This document shows, in pieces, positions 1 through 23,460 of a stretch of 64,000 nt of DNA. The number at the start of each line of letters is the position of its first letter. Position 1 is the stretch's first letter. A program made the position numbers and the translations under genes. The stretch comes from Membranipora membranacea. Lineage: Eukaryota; Bryozoa; Gymnolaemata; Cheilostomatida; Membraniporidae. The notes beneath the pieces are model-generated. The model was not told the origin of the DNA and searched no databases. It worked only from the letters and a program-made list of their open reading frames with translations. Location: contig OU612073.1 of NCBI GenBank assembly GCA_914767715.1, positions 23,994,001 to 24,058,000 on the forward strand, written 5' to 3'.

Positions 1-1741
<1,741 letters not shown>

Positions 1742-1830
1742 TTTGTTAGTTGATGATGGGACTTTAAGCCGGCTTCTTGCTCCTTTTTTCCTTCTCTATC
1801 GATATAGGTCAGAGCGGGCACCAGCCTCAC

Positions 1831-1839
1831 TTTTATATG
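1831..1839 (-). promoter_or_regulatory. TATA box of beta-tubulin gene 1
   Basis: CATATAAAA on the minus strand lies about 90 bases upstream of the gene 1 ATG. An inverted CCAAT motif (ATTGG on the plus strand) follows at about 1913-1917. The same arrangement is conserved upstream of gene 2, which supports a functional core promoter. Confidence 0.55.
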
Positions 1840-1950
1840 TCAGATGATGTCATATCGATTTTCAATGAGCTCCTCCCACTTTATTATCGGGCTGATCATT
1901 CTGCAACATTTCATTGGCTGTTGCTAAGGATGACTCAATAGTTTGTTATA

Positions 1951-2559
1951 TTGTGACAAGGTTAGACAACTACAACAACAAAAAATTAGAAACGAATCTT
2001 TTTATGCAAATGTAATCATTAAATCTAGCCATTGTGGTGGCTCTTCCTCCCCTAATTCAGCTCAGTGTTCTAACTTCTTGTCTGTGCTCGGTCAGACAGT
2101 ATCGCTCGGAACAAACATAAAAACATGGCAAAGAAGCTCTGGGAAGCACAGAGAAAATACATTTCAATTTCTACATAGCATGCACCAACGCACCAAACCC
2201 TCCCTCTATCAATTTCAAGTAATTGGTCTTAGAATCCAACCAAACACAGAGTAAACAACCACCTCAGCTGTGACTGTTCAACTTACATGTGCTCATTATC
2301 TTTTACAATCAACTAATAGACATAGTAATACGCTACTGGATAGACCAACTCTCATATCCAGATCGTCTATCAAGTCTAAAAAATTGTTTTACCGCTTTAC
2401 TCAACTTTTTTCTCAAACAATCAACCAGTCAGACCAAACACCTTGCCTGTTTTTCCATGCACAGTTGATTGGAGTTACTTGACTGATCATTGTAATAAGT
2501 CCAGTGGCAGCCTACCAAAAATGTGGCTAGAAACGCAACTTCATTTGCGAAATTGGAAG
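1951..2559. other. Intergenic, no gene seen
   Basis: The open frames here are short and resemble no family I know. The segment separates the gene 1 promoter from the dispersed repeat at 2560. Confidence 0.4.
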
Positions 2560-3010
2560 GATACAATTCTAGGGTAGCTTTTTGAGGCGGTCGCAATGGT
2601 GATGATGTACCTTACACAAAGTTGCACAAATGGCAGCAAAGTTCCAAAAACGCTGCCGAAAATGGCCAAAATTGCTGTTTTTTGAGATTTTAAAGGTCTG
2701 TCCTGTGCTCACCTTATGAGTTGGGCTACTCAAACTCTGCAATCAGATTCATACATACCTTGGTCAGTTTTTGGAACAAAATCAGCATGATATCTCAAAT
2801 ATTGAGTAAATGACCAACATTATAAAAGGTGATAAAGTGAAAAGCGCTGTCGACAAAAGGGACAGTGATGAAAAAATGATGATATGGTTTCAAAATGTCC
2901 AAAATCTGAAATAGCATGTCATAATTAGTGGATCTACAACTTAACATGGGTCTCATAAAAAGCTGAAATGTCGCCAACAACGGTTGCAATACCCCCTAAT
3001 ATCACCTGTA
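2560..3010 (+). repeat. Dispersed repeat, copy 1 (inverted copy at 8275-8540)
   Basis: Several blocks of this segment recur in reverse complement at 8275-8540: one around the shared GTTGCAATAC, one around GACATGCTATTTCAGATTTT as read in the 8.3-kb copy, and one around ATGTACCTTAC. It is a non-coding interspersed repeat of unknown class. Confidence 0.6.
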
Positions 3011-3263
3011 TATAACTATCATTGAAACAACACTACTTTTTCAATTTTGCAGACGCCTCAAAAACTGGCTTCGAATGTTCGTATCGATCTGATGCTTTTA
3101 TGGTGGTTTTGTATTGACTCCATCAATGCCCAAAAATTATTTTTAGCACTACGCACCTTTATGATGATGCTTGCAGGAGTCAACTTTTGCTTTACACGCT
3201 ATATAACTTTATAAAGACGAGTTTCATGATACTATAAAGGGAACTTTATACTTGTACATGTCT

Positions 3264-8245
<4,982 letters not shown>

Positions 8246-8274
8246 AAAAGTAGTTTCGCTTTAATGTTAGTTTT

Positions 8275-8540
8275 ACACAGGTGATAAAAGAGGTATTGTA
8301 TTGCAACCATTGTTGGCCCGCATCTCAGATTTTTATGATAGCAGACCCATGTTAAGTTGTAGATCCAATAATTATGACATGCTATTTCAGATTTTGGATG
8401 TTTTGAAACCATATCATCATCATTTTTTCATCACTTTCCCTTTTACCGGCAGCGTTTTTGGCAATTAGCTGCCCATTGTGCAACTTAGTGTAAGCTATCA
8501 ATGGTAAGGTACATCGTTACCATTGCGATCAGCGTGAAAA
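8275..8540 (-). repeat. Dispersed repeat, copy 2
   Basis: Inverted, diverged copy of 2560-3010. It lies just beyond the end of the gene 1/gene 2 duplication. Its inverted placement relative to copy 1 could have helped rearrangement, but that is inference. Confidence 0.55.
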
Positions 8541-9735
8541 ACTGTATCAGTAACAACTGACAAACCTTATCCATCCAAAAGTGCAAATGGAAGTGACAAG
8601 ATAGGCAGGGGCTGCCACCGGACTATAACATACATGCTGTGTATAAAATCTTGTTGGCTGCATGTATACCTCATCTTTTGATAAAAGAGGTCTCTTGTGC
8701 TCCATATTTTCATAATTACTGAAGCACATCAAACTGCATATCTTGATTCAGCTGTGAAGAAATCTGTGTACCAATCTGCAATCCAAAAGTTTTAATTTTT
8801 GAGTGGGAAAATACGAGGTTGAGTGTTGTTCCGGTGACAACTTCATGCGACTGAACGTTCCTCATATGAAGGAGGCATTGAAGATGGGACAATCAACATT
8901 AGGCTTACCACTATACAACCAGAAACCATGCCAGGCTATGTTTCAAGGCTGTATGGCCACATAGGGCACACAAAGGTTTAAAATACAAAGACTACAGGTG
9001 ATAAGTTTATAGCAATTGAAAATGTACTATCTAATGGAAAAAATAATAATGAATGAATGATTTGAGATCATGGCACCAGGGAGAATGGCACAGCCCAACT
9101 GTTAGAGAGGGGTGGGACAAGTCATTATATAACTTGGTTCAAAAGTTCATTAGGGAGAATCTGAATTTGTGTCTAGATAGCCTCAGACCATCAGTTTTAC
9201 AAAGCCTAGTAACACTTTTCAATTTTATTAGGTTGTTTATCAGTTAAAAAAAAAGGTAAAAAGGTATAATTAATGGTATCGCTAGCTAGGTGATATGAAT
9301 TAATATTGTGCTTTGCCTCGTCTCCAAATTTTGGGGCAATTTTGATTTGTAATTTTAAACATTGATTCTCGATTTTTAGAATGTCCATTATAGCAGTAAT
9401 ATAGTCATGGTGAGCAATATTCAAGATTCGATCTGTGTACCAGAATGCAGCTAAGGTTTCATTTAAACGCTTACAAATTTCCTTTGAAATTTGCAATAAT
9501 TTGGTACGTTATCGTAATCGTTTATTCTACATTCTGTTATCATAGCGATGATAAAAATTGAATGTTTGCAAAAAAATAAGAGTTTTGATGAGACTAAAAA
9601 TATCACTCTACATACACAAATCTGTTGTTATATGACATGAAAAATCGAAAGAAAAGCTGTTTTGCTGCTTCGTTGTGCGACATCTCTTAGGCAAATATGG
9701 ATATGATGTGCGAGAGGATGTTCGTTGGCTAGTGT
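8541..9735. other. Intergenic, no gene seen
   Basis: Only short low-information open frames occur here. The part next to 9736 is probably the 3' untranslated region of the LINE fragment that follows. Confidence 0.4.
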
Positions 9736-10566
9736 TTAAAACAATTCGATAGTGATGTGGATGGGTTGCATTGTGTTGTGTAAAATCTTACTAAAATGGG
9801 CTGAGGCTAGATGAAACAAAAAGTCATCGAGTAGTGGGATATCTAGTGATTCAAGCCTTTGTTCGTAGTTGAACTCAGGTAAAATTATTCTAGTTGCATA
9901 TCTTTGTATGCTTTCAAGGCGTTGCTTATTAAAATCAGATAAAAAAGTATACCAGGCAGGGGCAGCATAACAAGTTAATGAACGTACATTGCTAGTGTAA
10001 AAAAGCTTCAACCCCTCTGCACTTAGACCCAAGGTTTTCAATTTACGCATTAGAAAAAGCCTGGAGTTACAACTAGACACAATGTTTGATATATGCTCGT
10101 TAAAACTTAACTTATTGTCTATTGTCACGCCTAAAAATTTAATGGAGGACATGGGTTTTATAACAGAGCCATCAAAATGTATATCTTCTGTAAACTTGGA
10201 CCTCTGGCATATTGACATATTCATCACAACAGTTTTGGTAGTGTTTAACAACATGCTGTTATCAGCGGACCACATCTGGGTGGCTCGTAGAGCAGGGACA
10301 ATGTCATTTTGGCTAGCCTGATTGTTCATAGCACAGAAAAATGATGTGTCGTCTGCATACTTAATATGCGAGTAGCCATTGGCAGCCAAGTCATTGCAGT
10401 ATATAAGTCACAGTATAGGCCCCAGCTTGGTACCCTGTGGTGTGCCTACTTTGCAGTCGATGTTGCTGGAATACATGCCATTGTACTTTACACACTGCCG
10501 CCTGTTATCAAGGAAGCTTTGGACAAGCTGCATGAGATTTAGGTTGAAGCCGTAACTCTTCATTAA
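9736..10566 (-). mobile_element. 5'-truncated non-LTR retrotransposon (LINE), reverse transcriptase remnant
   Basis: Minus-strand translation shows reverse transcriptase motifs in order: GTPQGTKLGPIL, then YADDT (catalytic Asp pair), then KFLGVTIDNKLSF and a thumb-like C-terminus. An in-frame TGA directly follows the PQG motif block (…GPIL stop LIYCND, where a Trp codon is likely ancestral). The coding sequence begins inside the palm domain with no endonuclease upstream, so the copy is 5'-truncated and dead. The motif style suits the CR1/Jockey/L2 group. It sits between the divergent tubulin genes 2 and 3. Confidence 0.85.
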
Positions 10567-11219
10567 ATGTTCTTGACCTGGGATTCGCAGTTAAATTATT
10601 CCAAACTATTTAAATTTCTCTGACTGCTTAAAAGACACCCCTGAAAATTTAGGAATATGAGAAAGCCAACCTTTCCTTTCAGATGAGATTCTTTAGACCA
10701 GTCTATATAACAAGCACCTGTAATGGTTGAGACAAACTTCACTGTACCAAGTCTCATCTAGAGGTGTTCTTTCACATACAATACCGATGTTGGAAGTCAT
10801 TTGTTGCTGACACAACTTAGGACTTTGTAGTGACCAGACCAGAGAAACCAGGGCGCCACTGTGACTTTATGTCAGTACAACCCTGCCTCGCCGGAGTGGA
10901 GCGGACACAATAATAGAGGCTGATGACGCCACTGTTGATAACATTTTGTTGGTTGGGACTGCAAGCTGGTTCAAAAGCAGCAGCTACTAAACAATTATTT
11001 TCACACAAGGAGTAAATATAATAACTAACACTACATAATGACACGACAAAATGCCAACATAACACCCCTTGGAGACAGGTAGTAACAAATGATTCAAAGG
11101 TTTTCTAAGCTTGAGAAAACTTGGAAATGGGCGGTACATACAAAAGCTGCATAGCAACAATCACAAATCGCAGTAATCTGATTGGCTAGAGGAGTGAGTT
11201 GAAAATTTGTACCTCCTTC
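10567..11219. other. Intergenic, upstream of beta-tubulin gene 3
   Basis: No gene recognised. Holds the distal promoter of gene 3, including an inverted CCAAT (ATTGG) at about 11181. Confidence 0.4.
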
Positions 11220-11229
11220 CTATATAATG
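11220..11229 (+). promoter_or_regulatory. TATA box of beta-tubulin gene 3
   Basis: TATATAATGA lies about 100 bases before the ATG at 11322, with an ATTGGC (inverted CCAAT) about 40 bases upstream. The rest of this promoter does not resemble those of genes 1 and 2, so expression may differ. Confidence 0.55.
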
Positions 11230-11321
11230 AGAAGGCGCCTCAAGGTACCCTAAGTTCCAAACACGAGCAAGTCGACACCATTTTTAATATTTGAAGTAGT
11301 TTCAATCCTCCATCAGCCAAC

Positions 11322-16441
<5,120 letters not shown>

Positions 16442-16699
16442 ATAAATGATTGTTAAATAGAGTGTACCTACCTAAAGCATAGAGTACCAAAGATTGAGAA
16501 TGAAAATTCTCCTTTCTCTGACATGTTCGTCCTCATGTGGTAGCTGCAGCACGGTCCTGATACAATGAATCTCTCCATTCATCATACTCCTAACTTACCT
16601 TAATGATGTAAAATGGGTGGTGAAATTCTTCTGGTTTTGGTTTGAAAGTTACATAGAAACAGACCCCAGAACTTATGGTAGACGCACAAAGTGAGGAAA

Positions 16700-17340
16700 C
16701 TGTTCATTGTACCTTGATGGTTTAGCCAATAATTCAGAAACCCTAGAAAAAGTACAAAATAAAGCAATCAGAATCATAACCTCAGCCCCCAAACAATTTT
16801 CTGTCATATCTGGCCGCTTATCATCCTAAATTTACGTACTCTCCACAGTAGAAGGAATTTTCTTTTTCACAAGTTTGTTAAATCGAGGGTCCATACAGGC
16901 CGTGCATCCATGCACATACTTCATCTCGTTAGCAAATCAAACAGACATACACGATCAATTCGTAGCAACTGTGCAATAATTAAACCCTCATTAGATCAAA
17001 CCTAGGCAAATCAGCCTTTTTAAATATTTTTCGAACATTTGTGGCCCATTTGTAACTAAATCAACCAAGCCTCATGAATCATTATCATTTAATCCTACCT
17101 AATGTTGTTAACTTGTATTTTTGTTTGCCACTCTCTTCTTTTCTTTTTCATCTTATTCATGCAATTTATGATACCATTCTTTCATTATCCTACTCACTAT
17201 ATAGTATGTAACACCCTTCCACATATCTTTTTATTCAAGTCATTTTTTGTATCTATGTTAACGTGTGTGTGAGGTCAACAATTTGCTTTAATTATAAACT
17301 TTTAGAAAACCTCAATAAATAAATGAATAAAAAAATAAAG
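16700..17340 (+). mobile_element. LINE 3' fragment
   Basis: Plus-strand translation with frameshifts and stops gives LEKVQNKAIRIITSAP, then LNLRTLHSRRNFLFHKFV, the post-reverse-transcriptase C-terminal region of many LINEs. It ends in an AATAAATAAATG-like 3' tail near 17310-17340. The rest of the element is missing, as is usual for 5'-truncated insertions. Confidence 0.7.
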
Positions 17341-17714
17341 ATGGAAGTCTCTCGGCCAGATTCATGAAACAAGTTTCTTTCCGATGATTATCATGCACTT
17401 GATTTTATCATCCATACGAAAAGGAAATAATGATCTATGTAGAGCAGCAGCCTGCTCAGATCACTAGCTTGGTTCTTTTTACTGCCAAAAAACTGTGCAT
17501 TTTGTGAATGTAATGATATCTAAAATAAAACCCCGTTTCAGACAGACAGGTATTATCGAAAAACGCGGTAATCATTCTGCTTTTATATACAAATGTGAGA
17601 CAGCAGTTTAAGATGGCAAAATACTTTACTCGTATGTATAGTCTGATGTGTACATGTATTCTCATTTATTGCGTTTTTTTGTGTGAGTTGGAGTAATTCA
17701 GGTACAGGGTAGAG
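17341..17714. other. Intergenic, nothing recognised
   Basis: Between the LINE tail and the SINE. No coding signal seen. Confidence 0.4.
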
Positions 17715-17943
17715 AAAAGCAAAGTTGTGGGTTAAAATCGCAAGTGTTGTCTCCGTCCAAGGACTGAGAAATATCAGTGGCCGTCGTATTCGGAGCCAAG
17801 TTTATCTCAGTTGCAAGCAGGTCGGAGCACACCTGGGGCCTCATATGAGCCCAGTAGTCAGTAGACCACAGCGGGATTTGAACCCAGGACCTCCAACGGT
17901 TGCGTGTTAGAGGGCAGGCGCTCTAACCAACTGAAATACCTCC
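17715..17943 (-). mobile_element. tRNA-derived SINE
   Basis: On the minus strand, 17943 down to about 17872 reads like a tRNA: GGAGGTATTTCAGTTGGTTA with an A-box-like D arm and GGTTCAAATCC as the B box of RNA polymerase III promoters. The anticodon arm does not fold as a real tRNA and no terminator follows. The tRNA head runs into about 150 bases of unrelated body, the structure of a SINE. Confidence 0.65.
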
Positions 17944-18305
17944 TACTCTTATATTTGAACCATGCAGACCACCATATTTCTTACCGACAACTTTTCCTTC
18001 ATGTCAGCAGGATATTTCTCACAAATTTCTTGGCCACACTACCTGTTTTCACATGGTGTGATTTCACTTGCTAATAGTTGTGCCCTCTTTCTTTTCTTGG
18101 GCCAATACAAAGCTTAGCTACTGTTGCTATGTGAGGTCACTTCCCTGTAAACAATACAGCATGCAAAAGTATGTGTTCAAAATAGTGTCACAATAGGCAG
18201 ATACAGGATAGTTATTGAATGATTGTTGACAAGGAAGGGAGTAGCAGCTATTGTTGTGTAAGTTATACATTGTTTTCACATCTGAGGATCTGACAGAGAC
18301 TTGAT
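17944..18305. other. Intergenic, 5' flank of the ankyrin-repeat gene
   Basis: No coding signal. Probably contains the promoter and 5' UTR of the gene at 18306. Confidence 0.35.
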
Positions 18306-20313
18306 ATGGCAAAGAGATTAGCATCTGCAGCAGCTAATGGTGATATTAATGTGAGTATTTCAACAACCAGTAAATTAGTACACTACAAAACCATCTATCT
18401 AGGACATCTCATGGATATGGATTGGTAATGAACACTGATCATTTCAGGGTAATGAGAAAACTTGTCATTCTGATGTCTCAGAATAGGGGTTCATTGCTTC
18501 CCATGAGTTTCACCATTATCAAGAAAGCTCTGATCAATAATGAATAGAAATTAGTAAACAAAGTTATACTTAGGAAGTCCATGTACAGTTTTGTTATGCT
18601 GAGGCATAGACAATCAAGAGTGGCACTCTTGATTGTCTATGCCGCATGACTTAGTATACAATGTGTTGACTGCTTGTTTTGGTGTTGAAGATGGTGACTC
18701 GACTGGTAGAAGCAGGTGAAGATGTAAACTCACAAGGGGCTGACGGTATGACATCATTGGCAATCTCATCATTCTGGGGTTACAGTGATATCGTCAACTG
18801 CTTACTACGTAATGGGTATGTATCATTATGTCCAAATGTATTAAACATGGAAATGTGCTCTATAATACTGCCCGTCTAATACGGTTGAAAATATTCACAT
18901 TTATCAAATTTCAAATCTAGAGCAAGACTTCTCTCTCTGAACTTCTGGTAGAGATATATCACAAGAGTGTTTCTCCTCCAGCAGACTTTTGAGATCAACT
19001 TGTTTAGAATTTAAACTGATTAATTGGACACAGCACTTATCTGATAGATTTGGTTCAAACCACGATTTTTTTTAAAATTACTGTTACTCAAAATTTAAAT
19101 TTTTAGAGTTTATTGTTGGCGGATTAACAGACTTAGTAATAAATGACAACATTTTTATTTTAGAGCTGATGTAAATGCGATTAACAAAGGTACGAACTGG
19201 ACAGCTCTTCACTGTGCAGCGTTTCAGGGTCATGGGCCTGTAGTCCTCAGTCTACTTAGAGCAAGATCTAACCCTAAGGTTGTAGATAATCAGGGAAGGT
19301 AAGTGTCACTCGCACTATTTGATCGCAGTGGAAGTTTTCTGCACATAATTAGCGGGATTAGGTATGAAAGTCAGTAAGTCAGAACATACATTGTGTGTTC
19401 TTTTCTTTCATTATAACAATTGATTTATTCCACCTACTAGGAATTTATCGCGTTCACCCTCTATCTATATAATGCCAATCTTATATCAGAAAAAAGAGGG
19501 TATATCATATATCTCTTTATAGGTGGCCATGAAATCAGAGAGTATGTCACGAGGGAGGGTATATCCCACCCCCTCCCTGGTGACACAATAACCAGTATCT
19601 GTACTATTTTTCAGAACACCTGCAGACTTCGCCTCTGCTATAGATGCTATATGGCCGCTCTTCTCTGCAGCTGGCTGCACAAGAACACCTAAATCTGAAT
19701 TACTCCAAAAGAGGATTATTATGAAAGTAAGTCACAATCTCACACAACAATAGGGTAAAATGGATTATATTATACGGCTATAGTTTTTGTGATTTGAGGC
19801 CTCATCTCGACAAGTATATTGAATAAGAATCCACCCCTCGTAGTGGTAGACAATCAAAGCATGCACCTGATGGAAACTCAAAGTGCTCAAACTTTCCCTA
19901 ACTCACTTGTGGGGGCATTCCATTACCACAAACGGCTGGAATATGGTTGATATTGGGATACCAATACAACTGTGCAAAGTTTGTGAGCGCGTTCTTGCGG
20001 ATTTATTATGGGATTTATTTGTTTTTTTCATCAGTTTTCACATGTAACCGTATTATAACATTTGTTTTGTTTACAGGAGAAAAATGGAAAACCTACAGGT
20101 GCTACAGCCAGTCGAGGGGGACGATACGAACCAAACTCTTATCTGAACAGACCTGGTTCTTCTTATGTACTCGACACTAGAAACATTCATAACTCTACAT
20201 CCCAGACATCTAACAGTCAGTCTTACCATGCGGCCATGAGTGGTGATGTTTTAGCCAATGAGCATGTAGATAATCAGAACAGTATGAGCACAGGCAGGTG
20301 GCAGATGTCATGA
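18306..20313 (+). CDS. Ankyrin-repeat protein, five exons (217 aa)
   Basis: Exons 18306-18350, 18691-18815, 19164-19298, 19615-19726 and 20077-20313 (TGA) join in phase to 217 residues. Residues about 3-105 form three ankyrin repeats: RLASAAANGDIN opens the first, GMTSLAISSFWGYSDIVNCLL is the second with GADVNAINKG after it, and WTALHCAAFQGHGPVVLSLL is the third. A partial fourth follows (QGRTPADFA). The C-terminal 80 residues are basic then Ser/Asn-rich and look disordered. No signal peptide or membrane segment. Ankyrin repeats mediate protein binding; I do not recognise the orthologue and assign no function. It is convergent with DNAJB13, with overlapping 3' ends. Confidence 0.85.
18603..18643. 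repeat. Perfect hairpin in intron 1 of the ankyrin gene
   Basis: 20-base arms (GGCATAGACAATCAAGAGTG and its reverse complement) separated by one base. No direct repeats found around it. Confidence 0.85.
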
Positions 20314-20617
20314 GTTTGTACAGACAACAAGTAACTAACAGTAAATAACAACAATACTAGCTCATACAATCATAACAAGGGGCTGAAGTAATATATTTTC
20401 CCACTGTGCATGCTATGGATTGCCGAGTGTAATTTGTTAGCCTGTGCTGTATGTGTCATGCAAAATGGACAACATAACTGCGGTGCCTGGATGATGCATG
20501 ATAAAGTATAATATGTTCACCATAGTTTACCTCAAATGAAAAGGTGTCACTTCCCATAATGTCAAACCTTGCATTGTGTTTTTTTCCATTCCCAGTTCTT
20601 GGATCTGGACAACACGG

Positions 20618-20769
20618 AATAAATATCGTAATTATATGTTTTGCTGAGAATTTTATAGGGCTCAACTCAATAGGTCTATTCATCAAAGATAAAACACTCT
20701 TGTATTTGGCTGTACAGTTCAATTTATTTGTTGCATAAATACAGTATACATATGTGTCTATATAATAAA
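20618..20769 (+). terminator. Poly(A) signals of the ankyrin gene
   Basis: AATAAA at 20618-20623 and again at 20764-20769. A minus-strand AATAAA (20723-20728) lies between them and could serve DNAJB13, so the two transcripts probably overlap tail to tail. Confidence 0.4.
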
Positions 20770-20977
20770 CGTCTCATAACTTGCATTCAAATAAAGCTAA
20801 AAAGTATCAGACTTATAATATAATCCGGCGCATCACAAAGAATAACAATGGCCAGACCAGACTGTGGAAGATCAGAGTCAACCAACTCATAGAGGCAGAC
20901 CCTATACAGCAGAAGGACCCCATGCTTTTACAGAGTTCAGTTCAGATATGCTCTATAATTAATGCACTTCTACAGGT

Positions 20978-23460
20978 TCAAAGTAATGCCCGTCTGATCA
21001 GATGTTTTTTCTCTGGAGTCATAACTTGTGGGAACTGAATGTCAAACTCAATAATCAAGTTTCCTTTTTTCCCTGGCTCTCCAGACAATGGCATTCCTTC
21101 ACCTGCCACATCTTTTGTGTATCCAGGACTGCAAGCAAAACATAATAGTTATCAGTTTCTGGAAACATGTATAAGGTGGTGTTGTCACTGAATATTTCAT
21201 GATATTGCTTGCGATAATCTTTCCACAACCTAACTCCTAATGTAAAGCAGTATCATCAGTAAGTGTTCAGTCAAAATTGTGTTTTTGGTCTCCTCAATGC
21301 CCTTTGTTTTATGTATAATCTGTTTCTCAGGATATCATATTTGTTTTTGAGAGTGTCATATCATACTTACTGAACTATATCGTTGATGGGAATATTAACG
21401 ACTCGGTCATCTAATGTTAGAACCTCTACCATACATCCAGTGAGGGCTTTACCGAGAGGAATCTTAGCTGTGTATACAAGATCAATCCCGTCTCGTCTAA
21501 ATCTGGGATGTGCCTTGTCTTTGACGATGAATACGATATCGGCTGTAAGTATTCAAAAACTATTATTTCACCACAAAATTAAACAGAAATATGAAAAGGA
21601 CCTAACCTTTGAATCTCAACACACCCTAATTCGACAAAGGTGTGGGCAGTGCAAAATATTCCAGGAAAACAAAATATATTATAAGAATCCACTGAAGATC
21701 AATTATATCAACAGGAACTGAGTGTTTATTCTATTTTCCCTCAACAGCACATACCTGGTACATTGTTAGGCCCCTGATCACCTTCCTCTGGGAATGTGAT
21801 TCTGGTCCCTGGCTTCCACCCTTTCTTTACTGTGATTGTGAGGATTTTGTCTCTTATACTTGATGTATGCCCGTCGTCATTCATCACTCGCCTTGAGATC
21901 TACACCAAATAAATATGACATTTCAGGCTACCAATGCTACTCTCAAGGGCTTAGTCCCAGTTTAGTTATTTAGTTACCAAAACATTCCTTACCCTTTGTA
22001 AGTGCCGAAGACTACTTAAAAGGTTCTTTATAAAGGTGTGGTACCTTGACACCCAGCTTTTGAAATACCACTCCGTCACCACAGTGGGAAAAAACTTGTT
22101 CATATTAATCCTAACACACAAGAAAAATGACTGTATGATTGGCATCTGACTGATGAGGTTTCTAATAAAGTTATCAAAATTTCAGTTGAGTGATACAAAA
22201 TATGGGAAAAGAAAGGTGATTGGTTTTAGCAAATGTATTAGGAACGTTGATAGGCTGTGAAGATAGTTACCTTCATCTTCTTGGTGCATCCGTGATAGAC
22301 TTCTTCTAGAGACAACGCCAGATCACGCTCTATGGCCTGATCTTGTTTCTTCCTTCCTCTACCATAGAGACCACCGAAACTCATACTCATATCTCCATCA
22401 ACCCTGTCATAAAACTCTACAAAATAAGTGTAGAATGGAAATATGGTGACTAGTAACTATGTGCAACCAATAAACATCAGGATCAGAGTACCATCTAAGC
22501 TACAACAGCTGCAATACAGAATTCTTCTCAAAAAATCAAAGACACATATGTAGTATCTTGTACCCCACACTTGTCACAATATGTCATAGCTGACATAAAA
22601 GCGACTTTTAAGTACAGTGATTTATTACAGGAACATAAAACTACACACTATATGCAAAATATGTATTCACCATTTACCTTGGAAAGGATTGCTGCCTCCA
22701 AAGAATTCTCGGAATATTTTATCAGCATCACCATGGAATGTGTAACCATTGGTCCATGCACCTGCCTCTACACTACTCTCGGGTACACCACCTGATAGTA
22801 CAAAAATAACACCATATTACTTTAAAAGCATTTTAAAAAAGTTTTTGTGTTAGTTAAACAGCAAAGCCAAGCTGGACGAAATCGAATAAATCAGTAATTT
22901 GTGTAACTTGGTTAAGTTCTTTGTGGAAAAGTCTCGAGCATTCGACATATTGCTAAAGTAATTGGGAGTGTAAAACTTACCTTTTAATCCTTCTTCACCA
23001 AATTGATCATATACGGCTCTCTTTCTAGGGTCGCTGAGCACATCATATGCTTCTGCAATGTGTTTAAATCTCTCGCTCACGTTCTGATCCCCTGGGTTCT
23101 TCTCTGGGTGGCATTTCAAGGCAAGTTTTCTGTAGCTGAAAAAAATATGAATAGCGATGTTAAAACAGATAAGAAAATGACCTCCATTCACATCAATGAG
23201 CACACTGATCACGTGATATACTATCAGTGTGAACAAGCATTTGATTAATCTTGACACCATGTGTTGTGTTGATGTAAGTGAGGCCCACATTATTATTTAT
23301 TGAAACAATTTAGCTGAATCTTTATCATCATAAAGTTCTTTGGGCTAACATAGTTCTGTGCAGTAATGAATGCTGTATTTAAGGGTACTTACGCTTTCTT
23401 GATGGCTGCATCATCAGCACTTCTGGTTAGAGAAAGAACTAAGTAATAATCTTGTCCCAT
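20978..23460 (-). CDS. DNAJB13: DnaJ homologue subfamily B member 13 (316 aa)
   Basis: Seven minus-strand exons: 23393-23460, 22981-23135, 22678-22791, 22271-22416, 21755-21899, 21371-21542 and 20978-21128 (TGA). They join to 316 residues, the length of human DNAJB13. The start MGQDYY, the J domain ([19 protein letters not shown]), YGRGRKKQD and the C-terminal substrate domains (DKILTI, GTRITF, HPRFRR, PLGKAL, GEGMPL) follow DNAJB13 rather than canonical DNAJB1. The J-domain HPD motif reads HPE at residues 32-34, and human DNAJB13 also lacks HPD, so Hsp70 stimulation is probably lost. In vertebrates the protein is a radial-spoke component of motile cilia and sperm tails; the same role is inferred here. 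Confidence 0.93.

Noticed and set aside
17872-17943. Functional tRNA gene
   Set aside because: A and B boxes are present, but the anticodon arm does not pair properly and the sequence continues into a SINE body without a T-run terminator.
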